Shown here: piece by piece, positions 1 to 8,931 of the stretch
Position numbering within the stretch: position 1 is the stretch's first letter
Layout of the letters: the number at the start of each line of letters is the position of its first letter
Origin: Thermoanaerobacter thermocopriae JCM 7501
GTDB lineage: Bacteria > Bacillota > Thermoanaerobacteria > Thermoanaerobacterales > Thermoanaerobacteraceae
Assembly (NCBI RefSeq): GCF_001310975.1
Contig: NZ_BAZY01000004.1
Coordinates: forward strand, 1 to 64,000
DNA length: 64,000 nucleotides
Reading direction: 5' to 3'
Made by a program: the position numbers and the translations under genes
The notes under the pieces: generated by a model
What the model was told of the DNA's origin: nothing
What the model saw: the letters and a program-made list of their open reading frames with translations, nothing else
The model's database searches: none

Positions 1-11
1 TACAAAATAAA

Positions 12-50
12 AATAAAAAACCCTCTTCTGACAGCGCGAAGAGGTTTTTG
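12..50 (-). terminator. Rho-independent terminator of the SAM riboswitch
   Basis: Read on the minus strand, the arms cctcttc and gaagagg (plus-strand 22-28 and 38-44) form a 7-bp stem followed by a U-rich run (plus-strand A run, 11-20). It lies directly downstream of the S-box aptamer, which is the usual position of the expression-platform terminator. Confidence 0.85.
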
Positions 51-54
51 AAAT

Positions 55-178
55 CCTCTTATCTGCCAGAACTCAACGTTCTGCAGGAATTAGCACCGTG
101 CAGCCGGAAGTATAAAACTTTCGGCCACCGGTTGCCGGGTTTCATCGGGCCAGTCCCTCCACCTGCTCTCGATAAGAG
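55..178 (-). promoter_or_regulatory. SAM-I (S-box) riboswitch
   Basis: The minus strand carries the S-box core: a P1 stem (cttatcgaga near 178 pairing with agataagag near 56), the gaggga/ctggcccgatgaaaccc core, the conserved cggcaacc stretch, and a late ggtgctaattcctgc segment. SAM-I aptamers repress methionine, cysteine and SAM genes when SAM is abundant by favouring the terminator. The regulated gene lies off the left edge on the minus strand, so its identity cannot be seen. Confidence 0.93.
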
Positions 179-539
179 TTTTTATATTATTATTCACTTT
201 AAACAATTTAATTAGAATATTAGCATTGTCCTGGACTTTTGTCAATAGGTCAAAAAATCATGGTAAGTGCAAATTTTTTGTAAAAATCAAAAATCAAAGA
301 AAGAGATTGCCTCTTATGAACGATAATCTGAATAGCATTATACTACGATTTGAATTAGATTTCAATAATGATATAATGGAAATATTTAGACATATGCCAG
401 AAGAATAAATTGTGAAAAAGAAAGTAGCAGTAGACCATTAGGATGGACTTTTTTCTGTTATTGTTTGTTATAATTTTAATAAGCACAACAAAAATTCCAA
501 TACAATTATTTCCAAGGAAATAGGCAAAGGAGGAGTAAC
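179..539. other. Intergenic region with promoter upstream of thpR
   Basis: AT-rich spacer between two divergent units. An extended -10 element TGTTATAAT lies at 466-474, about 65 bases upstream of thpR, with only a weak -35. A 60-codon open frame at 226-408 has no ribosome-binding site and no recognisable composition, so it is not called as a gene. Nothing else is evident. Confidence 0.45.
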
Positions 540-1088
540 ATGAGGACATTTATTGGGATCGAGTTAGGTGTAAAAGCTACAGATGAATTATCGAGATTTC
601 AGGAGGTACTGAAAAATTATACGATAAAAGGAAGATGGACTCATAAAGATAATTTCCATATAACTTTAAAGTTTTTAGGAGAAATCGAGGCGGAAAGCAT
701 AACCGAAATAGAAGATGCTGTTAAAGTTGCTGCAAAAAGTATTAACCCCTTTTATATAAAATTTGATAAAGTAGGTTTTTTTAAAGGTAATAAAGACATG
801 AGAGTATTGTGGGTAGGTACAGAAGAAAATCCTTTTCTTAATAAATTGCATGACAATATAGATGAGGAATTGCATAAAATTGGATTTAAAAAAGATGAGA
901 GAAAATTTACTTCCCACATTACCATTGCCAGAGATATACGTTTAAACATTGGAATAGAAGAAGTAAATAATCTTTTTGAAAAACAAAAGAAAAATGATAT
1001 TTTGGTCGATACAGTTTTTTTGTATGAGAGTGTTATACAAGAAAATAGAAGAAAATATATTCCTATATTTAGTGTGCCTTTAAGATAA
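540..1088 (+). CDS. thpR: RNA 2',3'-cyclic phosphodiesterase (LigT/ThpR family)
   Basis: This 182-residue protein has the two HxTx motifs that define the 2H phosphoesterase fold: HITLKFLG near residues 41-48 and HITIARD near 126-132. The family hydrolyses 2',3'-cyclic phosphates on RNA to 2'-phosphates, and in vitro can also ligate 2'-5' RNA ends. Its length is typical. The ATG is preceded by a strong AAAGGAGGAG site. It faces rqcH tail to tail, with a shared terminator hairpin between them. The physiological substrate is not evident from context. Confidence 0.93.
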   Translation: MRTFIGIELGVKATDELSRFQEVLKNYTIKGRWTHKDNFHITLKFLGEIEAESITEIEDAVKVAAKSINPFYIKFDKVGFFKGNKDMRVLWVGTEENPFLNKLHDNIDEELHKIGFKKDERKFTSHITIARDIRLNIGIEEVNNLFEKQKKNDILVDTVFLYESVIQENRRKYIPIFSVPLR

Positions 1089-1091
1089 GAA

Positions 1092-1116
1092 GTAAGATGC
1101 TTAAAAAGCATCTTAC
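1092..1116. terminator. Bidirectional terminator between thpR and rqcH
   Basis: Perfect 10-bp inverted repeat, gtaagatgct (1092-1101) and agcatcttac (1107-1116), with a 5-nt loop. It sits between convergent genes and overlaps the last codons of rqcH on the minus strand. Confidence 0.75.
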
Positions 1117-2825
1117 TCTGGATTTACATAAAGGGTTTTTTGGTTTGTGTATATTACAAAGCCCGGTTTTGCACCAGAAGGTTTTTTTACATATTTTTTT
1201 AAGGTATAATCAACGGGTACATTTGAAGAATGTTTCGCTTTGCTATATTTAGCGGCTAATTTTGCAGCTTCTATAAGTGTTGCTTCAGGAACTGGTTTGT
1301 TATTTGTCTTGATTATGACGTGGGACCCTGGTATGTCTTTTGTATGAAGCCATATATCGTTAGGATTTGCGAATTTTAACGTTAGATAATCGTTTTGAGT
1401 GTTATTTTTTCCTATATATATGTCAAACCCGTCTGAGGATACTACATGCAATGGTTGAGAAAGAGTTTGTCGTGATATTTTTTTCTTTTGTTGCTTATGT
1501 ATATATCCTTGTTCAAACAGTTCATTTTTTATTTCTTCTATTTCTGATGGCAATGTACAGTTTTCCAGGTTCACTAATTGACCCTCTAAATAAGTTATTT
1601 CCTCGAGAGTATCGGATATTTGTTTTTCTATTATTTTGTTGGCATTTTTTAACTTACTGTATTTTTTAAAGTATCTTTGGGCATTTTCTGAAGGGGAATA
1701 TTTTTTGTCAATGGGTATTTCAATTTCTTCGCCAGTGTAATAGTTTATAGTTTTCAAGTTTTCCATTCCTTTTTTTAGAAGGTGCATATTTGCTGTTATA
1801 AGTTCGCCGTAAAGTCTAAAAGTGTCAGCGTTTTTTGCTTCGTTTAATTCTTGTTGAAGTTTATCTAGTTTGTTATAAAGTTTTTCTAAATTGTTGCTGA
1901 TGATTTTTCTTAAATCCGAGGACCTTGCTTGCAAATTTATTATATTTGCTTTTTCACTGAAAAATTTACAAGCAGCTTGGTTTACTGTAGGGAAAAAAGT
2001 TTTTGTAATATATTGAGTCAAATCAATACAAGAAAAGTCAATTACTTCATTTTCCTGAAAAGCAATGCAAGGTTTTAAATTTAAGCTTAAAACATCTTCA
2101 TATATTTTTTTTATGTTTTGATATAGATTTTCAATTTGCTCATCTTCTATTGATTCTACAAATCTGTCAGATATATTACATCTAAAAGCAACTTCTCTTG
2201 CTAAAGTGGGGCTAAATCCTTGTAAAATATCTACTAGAGTTTTTTCAATTTTTTTTGACTTGTAGTTATTAATAGCTTTTTTAAAAGAAGGTAGCGAGAG
2301 ATTATTTATATTTAACTTTTCCTGCAGTGGTGGGTAGACATATTGCCTCCCAGGTAGTACTTCTCTTACTTTACTCATATCGGAATATATTCTTTTTATG
2401 CTATCTATTATCGTTTCATTAGCTTTGTCAATTAATATGATATTGCTGTGTCTTCCCATTATTTCAATAATTAGAGTTTTAATTGTTTGATTTTCTAATT
2501 CGTCTTTTGTTTCTATATCGATTTTTACTATTCTGTCAAATTCTACTTGTTTTATATCTATTATCCTGCCGCTTTGAAGAAATTTTCTCAAAAGCATGCA
2601 AAACATTGGAGGCTCAGCAGGATTTTCTTTATTTTCTTCTGTAAGATATATTCTTGGATAATTTGCATTAGCAGACAATAGCAGTTTATAGTTTTTACCT
2701 TTGTTTCGTATTATAAAGATTAATTCTTCTTTTTCAGGTTGATATATTTTATCAATTCTTCCACCAATAATTTCTTCTTTTAATTCTTTTGTTATTGCAT
2801 GCAAAGTTATGCCGTCCAAAGCCAT
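1113..2825 (-). CDS. rqcH: Ribosome quality control protein RqcH (NFACT / Rqc2 homologue)
   Basis: The 570-residue protein has the NFACT layout: an N-terminal NFACT-N domain beginning MALDGITLHAI, a central coiled-coil segment (about 280-420) rich in K/E/L, and a C-terminal NFACT-R domain containing NDIWLHTKDIPGSHVII. Older annotation calls this family fibronectin-binding protein. Bacterial RqcH binds obstructed 50S subunits carrying peptidyl-tRNA and recruits tRNA-Ala to append alanine tails that mark nascent chains for degradation. The gene is divergent from the ChrB-like/MFS unit, and a ribosome site lies just upstream of the ATG. Confidence 0.93.
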   Translation of the reverse strand: MALDGITLHAITKELKEEIIGGRIDKIYQPEKEELIFIIRNKGKNYKLLLSANANYPRIYLTEENKENPAEPPMFCMLLRKFLQSGRIIDIKQVEFDRIVKIDIETKDELENQTIKTLIIEIMGRHSNIILIDKANETIIDSIKRIYSDMSKVREVLPGRQYVYPPLQEKLNINNLSLPSFKKAINNYKSKKIEKTLVDILQGFSPTLAREVAFRCNISDRFVESIEDEQIENLYQNIKKIYEDVLSLNLKPCIAFQENEVIDFSCIDLTQYITKTFFPTVNQAACKFFSEKANIINLQARSSDLRKIISNNLEKLYNKLDKLQQELNEAKNADTFRLYGELITANMHLLKKGMENLKTINYYTGEEIEIPIDKKYSPSENAQRYFKKYSKLKNANKIIEKQISDTLEEITYLEGQLVNLENCTLPSEIEEIKNELFEQGYIHKQQKKKISRQTLSQPLHVVSSDGFDIYIGKNNTQNDYLTLKFANPNDIWLHTKDIPGSHVIIKTNNKPVPEATLIEAAKLAAKYSKAKHSSNVPVDYTLKKYVKKPSGAKPGFVIYTNQKTLYVNPE

Positions 2826-2904
2826 AGTTATAACCTCCAGATTTTATTGTATATAAAAAGTATACCATGAAATCGAAGGGTTTAATAGTGAAAAATTGAT
2901 TGTA

Positions 2905-2933
2905 TTGATTTTAGTTGTAACATTTGTTACAAT
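2905..2933 (+). promoter_or_regulatory. Promoter with palindromic operator upstream of the ChrB-like gene
   Basis: TTGATT (2905-2910) and TACAAT (2928-2933) are separated by 17 bases. The inverted repeat TTGTAAC-ATTT-GTTACAA (2915-2932) fills the spacer and most of the -10 box, where a bound repressor would block RNA polymerase. The half-site outline (TTGT...ACAA, 18 bp) resembles Rex boxes, but the interior differs, so the regulator is not assigned. Confidence 0.6.
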
Positions 2934-3023
2934 AAAACAAGATGTAAAAATAGGAATTAAAGTTTAATTGCCATAAGTAGAAAGTTGAAAAGCAAGAGAA
3001 AGAAAGATAGAGGAGGTGGAAAG

Positions 3024-3551
3024 TTGAAGTGGTTGCTTTTTGTGTATAAGGTCCCAAGTGATTCGTCAACAGCTAGAGTTACTATCTGGAGAAGAATAAA
3101 AAAAATTGGTGCTTTGTATTTACAACAGTCTGTATGTATTGTGCCTTATATAGAAAGGTTTTTAAAAGAAATAGAAAAGTTAAAAGAAGAAATTAAAGGT
3201 TTTGGAGGAGATTTTAAAGCCTTTGAAGTAGTGGCCCTTGATAAAGAAATAGAGAAAGATGTGGTAAAACAATTTAATCATCAAAGGATGGAAGAATATA
3301 GTGAAATAAAGGAACAATGTGAAGAGTTTTTTAAAGAGATTGAAAAAGAGATAGCGAGAAAAAATTTTACTTTTGCAGAATTAGAAGAAAATGAAGATGA
3401 GCTGAATAAGTTATATAAGTGGTTTGAAAAAGTAGCCCAAAGAGATGTGTTTGAGTGTGAAATGAAAAAAGAGGTTAAGAATTTATTAGAAAAAGCCAGT
3501 CGAGACTTTGAATATTTTGCTTCATTGGTTTATGAAAACAATAAAGAATGA
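3024..3551 (+). CDS. ChrB N-terminal-domain-like protein
   Basis: From the TTG at 3024 (AGGAGGTGG eight bases earlier is the best ribosome site) the product is about 175 residues. It begins with KWLLFVYKVPSDSSTARV and then RRIKKIGALYLQQSVCIVP, the pattern of the ChrB N-terminal family found with chromate-resistance regulators. The second half is very acidic and lysine-rich, probably helical. It lies 15 bases upstream of an MFS transporter gene, so the two probably form an operon. A role in metal-oxyanion or stress response is inferred from the family only, since no ChrA transporter is present. Confidence 0.7.
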   Translation: MKWLLFVYKVPSDSSTARVTIWRRIKKIGALYLQQSVCIVPYIERFLKEIEKLKEEIKGFGGDFKAFEVVALDKEIEKDVVKQFNHQRMEEYSEIKEQCEEFFKEIEKEIARKNFTFAELEENEDELNKLYKWFEKVAQRDVFECEMKKEVKNLLEKASRDFEYFASLVYENNKE

Positions 3552-3566
3552 TGGGAGGTATTTTGA

Positions 3567-4696
3567 TTGTTAAATGTAATTATTTTAGGGTTGACAAGTC
3601 TTCTTACAGATATATCTACTGAAATGGTATATCCTCTGATTCCACTTTTTCTCACTTCTCAACTTGGGGCAAGCCCTACAATAGTAGGTATTATTGAAGG
3701 ATTTGCAGAAAGTTTAGCTAGTATACTTAAGGTTTTTTCAGGATACATATCTGATAAAGTAGGTAAAAGAAAGCCTTTAGCTATAGCTGGATATTCTTTT
3801 TCTACTATAGGAAAAATGTTTTTGTATTTTGCTACTTCGTGGGGATGGGTGTTTTTAGGTAGAACCAGTGACAGATTTGGAAAAGGAATACGGACAGCCC
3901 CAAGAGATGCTTTGATTGCTGAAGCTGTAGATAAAGAAAACATTGGAAGAGCATATGGACTTCATAGAGCATTGGATACTTTAGGTGCGACGATTGGAAT
4001 TGCTTTGGCGTATTATTTTTTGACTTTTTATAGAGGAGATTATAAAGCGGTTTTTATGTATTCTCTGATACCAGCTTTTTTAGGAGTTTTTGTGCTGTTT
4101 TTTGCTAAGGAAAGCACAGTAAAACGTGAACTTTCAAAAAAGCTTTCATTTTCTTGGAGAAGTCTTGATAGACGCCTTCAAATGTTTTTAATAGTTATTT
4201 TAATTTTTGCCTTAGGTAATTCTTCTAATCAGTTTTTGCTTTTAAGGGCGAAAATGTGGGATTTAGCGAGTCAGATGTTATACTTTTGTATTTGGTGTAC
4301 AACATAGTTTATATGATTTTTTCGTATCCTATGGGAAGGTTGTCTGATAAAATAGGGAGAAAGAAACTTCTCATTATCGGTTATTTCCTTTACGGAATAG
4401 TGTATTTAGGATTTGCTGTTTTTGGCTTTAAAAGTGCTATGTGGATATTATTTTCTGTTTACGGCTTGTACATAGCCTTGACTGAAGGGGTTGAAAAAGC
4501 TTTAGTTGCGGAAATTTCTCCATCCCATTTAAAAGCTACAGTCATAGGGCTTCATGCTACTTTTACAGGTATTGGCCTTTTACCGGCGTCTTTTATAGCG
4601 GGAATACTTTGGGATACATTGGGAGTAACTGCACCTTTTTATTTTGGCGGAATTATGGGAGTTTTGGCTGCTATTGGCCTTATGATCGTTTTATGA
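3567..4696 (+). CDS. MFS transporter (frame broken once)
   Basis: Major facilitator family permease of about 376 residues with many hydrophobic segments. Each half has an MFS loop signature: SGYISDKVGKRKPL after helix 2 and GRLSDKIGRKKLL in the second half. The frame breaks at the AAAA run 4251-4254. Adding one A gives continuous sequence reading LLLRAKNVGFSESDVI. A TTG start with GGGAGG upstream fits the N-terminus. The first-half sequence resembles YfcJ/drug-efflux-type permeases, but substrate cannot be assigned. It is co-directional and probably co-transcribed with the ChrB-like gene. Confidence 0.8.
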
Positions 4697-4746
4697 TTGT
4701 TTTCCTCACATTTTCTTAAAATATCTAACCAAATTAGCCTTTTTTG

Positions 4747-4755
4747 TGTTATAAT
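4747..4755 (+). promoter_or_regulatory. Extended -10 promoter for dapF
   Basis: TG-T-TATAAT lies at 4747-4755, about 33 bases before the GTG start. The -35 region (aaccaa) is poor, as is common with extended -10 promoters. It follows the end of the MFS gene and would start the long housekeeping run. Confidence 0.5.
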
Positions 4756-4787
4756 ATCCTTGAAGATTAGAAAATGGAGTGATATAG

Positions 4788-5611
4788 GTGAAATTTACTA
4801 AAATGCATGGATTGGGGAATGACTTTATAGTAATTGAGGCTCTAGAAAATGTAGATTATAGTGAATTAGCTGTTAAACTTTGTGATAGGCATTTTGGCAT
4901 AGGGCTGATGGCCTTTTAGTTGTTGAGCCTTCAGGAATTGCAGATATTAGGATGAGAATTTTTAATGCAGATGGCAGCGAAGCAGAAATGTGCGGCAATG
5001 GTTCTAGATGTTTTGCAAAATATGTTTATGAGAGAGGGATAGTAAAAAAAGAGAAAATGGCTGTGGAAACCTTAGCTGGAGTGATTATGCCAGAAGTTTT
5101 TGTGAAAAATGGGAAAGTAGAAAGTGTAAAAGTTTACATGGGTAATCCTATTTTTGAAACTAGTAAAATACCTATAAAAACGGATAAGCAAAAATTTATT
5201 AATGAGCCGGTAAAAATAGATGGGAAAGTTTATAAATTAACTTCTATAAAAGTAGGAGTGCCTCATACTATTGTTTTTGTAGAATCCTTAGATGAAAATA
5301 TGATTAAAGAGTTAGGTTCTAAAATTGAAAAGTCTTCTCTTTTCCCTCAAGGTACAAATGTGGATTTTGTAAAAGTAGAAGATAAAGAAAATATTTTTGT
5401 AAGGACTTGGGAAAGAGGTGTAGGACTTACTCTTGCCTGTGGAAGTGGTGCCTGCGCTTCTGCAGTAGCTTCAGCAGTATTAGGTAAGACGGAGCGAAAT
5501 GTCAATGTTCATTTTAAAGCGGGAAAACTTTTTGTAGAATGGCTTGAGGACAACAGCATTTATTTATCTGGTAAGGTGGAAGAAGTTTTTAGGGGCGAGA
5601 TAGAGCTTTAG
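4788..5611 (+). CDS. dapF: Diaminopimelate epimerase (frame broken once)
   Basis: DapF interconverts LL- and meso-diaminopimelate for lysine and peptidoglycan synthesis. The GTG start gives [13 protein letters not shown], the canonical N-terminus. Both catalytic cysteine motifs are present: EMCGNGSRC and [12 protein letters not shown]. One G is missing in the GGG run at 4902-4904, and restoring it reads [14 protein letters not shown] as in other DapF proteins. With that base added the protein is about 274 residues, the normal length. All catalytic residues are intact, so sequence error is likelier than inactivation. Confidence 0.92.
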
Positions 5612-5653
5612 TTTAATACAGAGAGAATTTGACTATAATAAGAAAAAGGTGAT

Positions 5654-6529
5654 ATGATGATAAAAAGCATGACTGGTTATGGAAGAGGTGAGATTAAGGA
5701 AAAAGGTTATTATATAACTGTGGAAATTAAATCTTTAAATCATAGATTCTTAGATATAAATTGCAGGATGAATAAACTTTTAAATGGGCTTGAAGAAAAA
5801 GTGAGAGAATTTGTTTCGCAGCATGTTGCGAGAGGAAGAATAGAATTAAATATTGGCTTTGAAGTGTATGAAAGAAGTATTAATGTTATAGAAATTGATG
5901 AGAATCTTTTGTCAGAATATCTTAGAGTTTTTACTGATGTAAAGACTAAATTTGAATTAGAAGGATTTATAAAGGTAAGTGATTTGGTGTATCTACCAGA
6001 AGTTATCAAAGTAAAAAATGAGGATTTGGATTTGGAAGAAATATGGGAATTATTGAAACTGCCATTGAGGGAAGCTATTAATAACCTCGTTGACATGAGA
6101 AACAAAGAAGGTATAAAATTATACGATGATGTTGTTAATAGGATAGACAAAATTTCAGAGATAGTAAAAGAGATTGAGGATTTGAGTTTTGTAGTAGTAG
6201 AAGATTATAGAAAAAGATTGGAACAGCGTATAAAAGAATTGGGGGTAGATATAGATCCTAATAGGATGGCAATGGAAATAGCAGTTATTGCTGACAAGTC
6301 ATGTATTGCTGAAGAAATTACAAGGCTTAAAAGCCATATTATTCAATTTAAAGATTCTTTAGAAGAAGAAGGTCCTGTAGGTAAAAAATTAGATTTTATA
6401 GTTCAGGAAATGAATCGTGAAGCTAATACGATTGCTTCAAAGTCAATAGACTATAGAATTTCTAATAAAGTCATTAACTTGAAAAATGAAATTGAAAAAA
6501 TTAGAGAACAAGTTCAAAATATTGAGTAG
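5654..6529 (+). CDS. YicC/YloC family endoribonuclease
   Basis: The 291-residue protein starts MMIKSMTGYGRGE, the signature YicC N-terminus. It carries the second conserved block, EVKSLNHRFLDI-like (here EIKSLNHRFLDI), and the C-terminal DUF1732 segment ending in an ExxNREANTI motif. YicC proteins are hexameric endoribonucleases implicated in small-RNA turnover. The order yicC-remA-gmk-rpoZ-coaBC-priA-def-fmt is the standard Firmicute arrangement, which supports the call. Confidence 0.93.
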   Translation: MMIKSMTGYGRGEIKEKGYYITVEIKSLNHRFLDINCRMNKLLNGLEEKVREFVSQHVARGRIELNIGFEVYERSINVIEIDENLLSEYLRVFTDVKTKFELEGFIKVSDLVYLPEVIKVKNEDLDLEEIWELLKLPLREAINNLVDMRNKEGIKLYDDVVNRIDKISEIVKEIEDLSFVVVEDYRKRLEQRIKELGVDIDPNRMAMEIAVIADKSCIAEEITRLKSHIIQFKDSLEEEGPVGKKLDFIVQEMNREANTIASKSIDYRISNKVINLKNEIEKIREQVQNIE

Positions 6530-6541
6530 GGAGGAAAAAGT

Positions 6542-6828
6542 ATGTCGATTAAATTAATAAATATTGGTTTTGGCAATATAATTTCGGCTAATAGATTGGT
6601 GGCAATAGTCAGTCCAGAATCTGCGCTATAAAAAGAATAATTCAAGAGGCAAAAAATAGAGGTATGCTTATTGATGCTACATATGGTAGAAGAACTAGAG
6701 CTGTTATAATTACTGATAGTGACCACATAATACTTTCTGCTGTTCAACCAGAGACCGTAGCTAATCGTCTCAATTCCAACAAGGAAATATTAGAAGATGC
6801 TTTAGATGAAGAGGAAGAAGAAGAGTAG
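6542..6828 (+). CDS. remA: RemA / DUF370 regulator (frame broken once)
   Basis: A 95-residue protein once one C is restored at 6626. The N-terminal part reads [20 protein letters not shown] and the rest reads [12 protein letters not shown] and [15 protein letters not shown], all typical of RemA. In Bacillus, RemA is a DNA-binding activator of matrix genes arranged as a ring. In clostridial relatives the gene keeps its place between yicC and gmk, but its targets are less known. The acidic tail (DEEEEEE) is a local feature. The break leaves no long open frame, so simple ORF calling would miss the gene. Confidence 0.9.
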
Positions 6829-6837
6829 GGGGAATTT

Positions 6838-7461
6838 GTGTTGTCGAAAAAGAAAAAAGGGTTACTTATTGTACTTTCTGGACCTTCAGGAGCAGGAAAA
6901 GGGACTATATGCAAAGCTTTGATGGAAAAAGAGAAAGATTTAAAATTGAGTATATCTGCCACTACCCGTCCGCCAAGAAGCGGGGAAATAGAAGGAAAAA
7001 ACTATTTTTTTAAAACGGAAGAGGAATTTGAGAAAATGATAGAAAATGATTCTTTTTTAGAATGGGCAAAGGTATACGACCACTACTATGGAACACCAAA
7101 GGATTTTGTATTAAAAAATTTAGATGAAGGAAATGATGTGGTGTTAGAGATAGATATTCAAGGAGCTTTAAAAATAAAAGAGAAGTTTCCAGAAGGAATA
7201 TTTATTTTCATATTGCCTCCTTCAATGGAAGAATTGAAAAATAGAATTAAAAAACGTGGGACAGAGACAGAAGAAGAGATAATCAAAAGATTTAAAAGTG
7301 CGTATGAGGAATTAAATTATGTTTCCAGGTACAATTATGTAGTTATAAATGACAGTATAGAAGAAGCGGTTGAAAAAATTAGAGCTATAATTATTGCAGA
7401 AAAATGCAGAGTCGATAGAAATAAGGATTTGTACTTAGAAATCAGGGAGGGATTGACATGA
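6838..7461 (+). CDS. gmk: Guanylate kinase
   Basis: The enzyme transfers phosphate from ATP to GMP (or dGMP), giving GDP. The 207-residue protein has the P-loop GPSGAGKGT at residues 15-23, the GMP-binding SATTRPPRSGE block and the ENYFF-like lid region, followed by IDIQGA. A GTG start follows GGGGG. Its end overlaps rpoZ by four bases, which suggests translational coupling. It is a soluble, essential enzyme of standard length. Confidence 0.96.
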   Translation: MLSKKKKGLLIVLSGPSGAGKGTICKALMEKEKDLKLSISATTRPPRSGEIEGKNYFFKTEEEFEKMIENDSFLEWAKVYDHYYGTPKDFVLKNLDEGNDVVLEIDIQGALKIKEKFPEGIFIFILPPSMEELKNRIKKRGTETEEEIIKRFKSAYEELNYVSRYNYVVINDSIEEAVEKIRAIIIAEKCRVDRNKDLYLEIREGLT

Positions 7462-7670
7462 TTTTATATCCATCAATTGTAGATTTGATGGAAAAAATGG
7501 ATAGCAAGTATACTTTGTGTTCTTTAGTTGCCAAAAGAGCAAGACAGCTTATTGCTGGTGACACTAAATTAGTAGACATAAATTCTGATAAACCTGTAAC
7601 AATTGCTACAGAAGAAGTAAATAATGGACTTATTACTTATCAAAGACCGCAAAAATATGGAATAAAATAG
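7458..7670 (+). CDS. rpoZ: RNA polymerase omega subunit
   Basis: A 70-residue product beginning MILYPSIVDLMEKMDSKYTL, with the conserved block YTLCSLVAKRARQL that wraps the beta-prime C-terminus in the polymerase. Omega assists beta-prime folding and assembly. It overlaps gmk by four bases and is followed by coaBC, as in most Firmicutes. Confidence 0.94.
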   Translation: MILYPSIVDLMEKMDSKYTLCSLVAKRARQLIAGDTKLVDINSDKPVTIATEEVNNGLITYQRPQKYGIK

Positions 7671-7681
7671 AGGGTGTTGAA

Positions 7682-8881
7682 ATGAATACAAGCAAAAAAA
7701 ATGTAGTGTTAGGGGTTACAGGAGGTATAGCAGCTTATAAAGCTGCTGACCTTACATCTCGACTAGTAAAAAAAGACATAAATGTGGATGTCATAATGAC
7801 AAAGGAAGCTACAAATTTTATAAGCCCTCTTACTTTTGAGGCTTTAACTAACAATAAAGTAGTTGTTGACATGTTTGCAGATAGGAAATATTGGGAAATT
7901 GAACATGTTTCTTTAGCAAAAAAAGCTGATGTTTTAGCAATAGTTCCTGCAACCGCAAATATTATCGCTAAAATTGCTCATGGGATTGCAGACGATATGT
8001 TAACTACTACTATTCTTGCTACAAAAAGTCCTGTATTAATTGCTCCCGCCATGAATACAAACATGTATACCAATCCTGTAACTCAAAAGAATATTAAAAT
8101 TTTAAAAGAATATGGTTTTTTATTTGTGGAGCCGGGTACAGGAAGGCTTGCTTGTGGAACTTATGGTGCAGGAAGATTGGCTAATGTAGAGGAGATTGAA
8201 AAAGCTATTTTAGAGTTATTGCACAATGAGAAAAAAAGAGATTTTGAGGGGAAAAAGGTATTAGTAACAGCAGGGCCCACTCGTGAGCCTCTTGACCCTG
8301 TAAGATACATTACAAATCGCTCTTCGGGTAAAATGGGATATGAGATTGCAAAAGCTTTGGTAGAAAGAGGAGCACAAGTGATTTTAATTTCTGGGCCTAC
8401 TTATATAGAATCTCCTAAAAATGTAACATTTATTCCTGTAGAAACAGCAGCAGATATGTACAATGCTGTCATGATACACCTTAATGAAGTAGACATTGTC
8501 ATAGGGGCTGCGGCAGTTTCTGACTACAGACCTAAAGAGATAAAAAAAGAAAAGATAAAAAAAGATGAAGAGAAATTAACTATTGAATTGGTTAAAAATC
8601 CAGACATAATGTATGAAGTAGGACAGAAAAAAGGAAACAAGATTTTGATAGGTTTTGCCGCTGAAACTACTAATTTAGTAGAATATGCACAAAAAAAGTT
8701 AAAGGAGAAAAATATGGATTTAATAGTTGCAAATAATGTCTCTCAAGAGGGAGCAGGTTTTGAAGTAGATACTAATATAATAAAAATCATAGATAAAGAT
8801 TTAAACATAAGGGAGTATCCTTTGATGACAAAAGAACAAGCTGCCCATGTGATATTAGATGAAGTAGCTAAATTATTGTAA
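7682..8881 (+). CDS. coaBC: Bifunctional CoaBC (phosphopantothenoylcysteine synthetase/decarboxylase)
   Basis: The 399-residue fusion makes 4'-phosphopantetheine in coenzyme A synthesis. The N-terminal CoaC flavoprotein half begins VVLGVTGGIAAYKAADL, has the catalytic histidine in EHVSLAKKAD and the APAMNTNM substrate-binding motif. The C-terminal CoaB half starts near residue 188 (VLVTAGPTREPLDPVR) and has AAAVSDYRPK with its conserved lysine. No domain is missing. It is a Rossmann-type soluble enzyme within the housekeeping operon. Confidence 0.95.
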   Translation: MNTSKKNVVLGVTGGIAAYKAADLTSRLVKKDINVDVIMTKEATNFISPLTFEALTNNKVVVDMFADRKYWEIEHVSLAKKADVLAIVPATANIIAKIAHGIADDMLTTTILATKSPVLIAPAMNTNMYTNPVTQKNIKILKEYGFLFVEPGTGRLACGTYGAGRLANVEEIEKAILELLHNEKKRDFEGKKVLVTAGPTREPLDPVRYITNRSSGKMGYEIAKALVERGAQVILISGPTYIESPKNVTFIPVETAADMYNAVMIHLNEVDIVIGAAAVSDYRPKEIKKEKIKKDEEKLTIELVKNPDIMYEVGQKKGNKILIGFAAETTNLVEYAQKKLKEKNMDLIVANNVSQEGAGFEVDTNIIKIIDKDLNIREYPLMTKEQAAHVILDEVAKLL

Positions 8882-8931
8882 AGCCTTTTGGCTTTTTTTA
8901 TTTGGTAAATATTTAACAGGCGGAGGTTGCT

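Noticed and set aside
226-408. 60-codon frame upstream of thpR
   Set aside because: No ribosome site, low-complexity composition and no family signature. A promoter-like extended -10 at 466-474 explains the spacer better.
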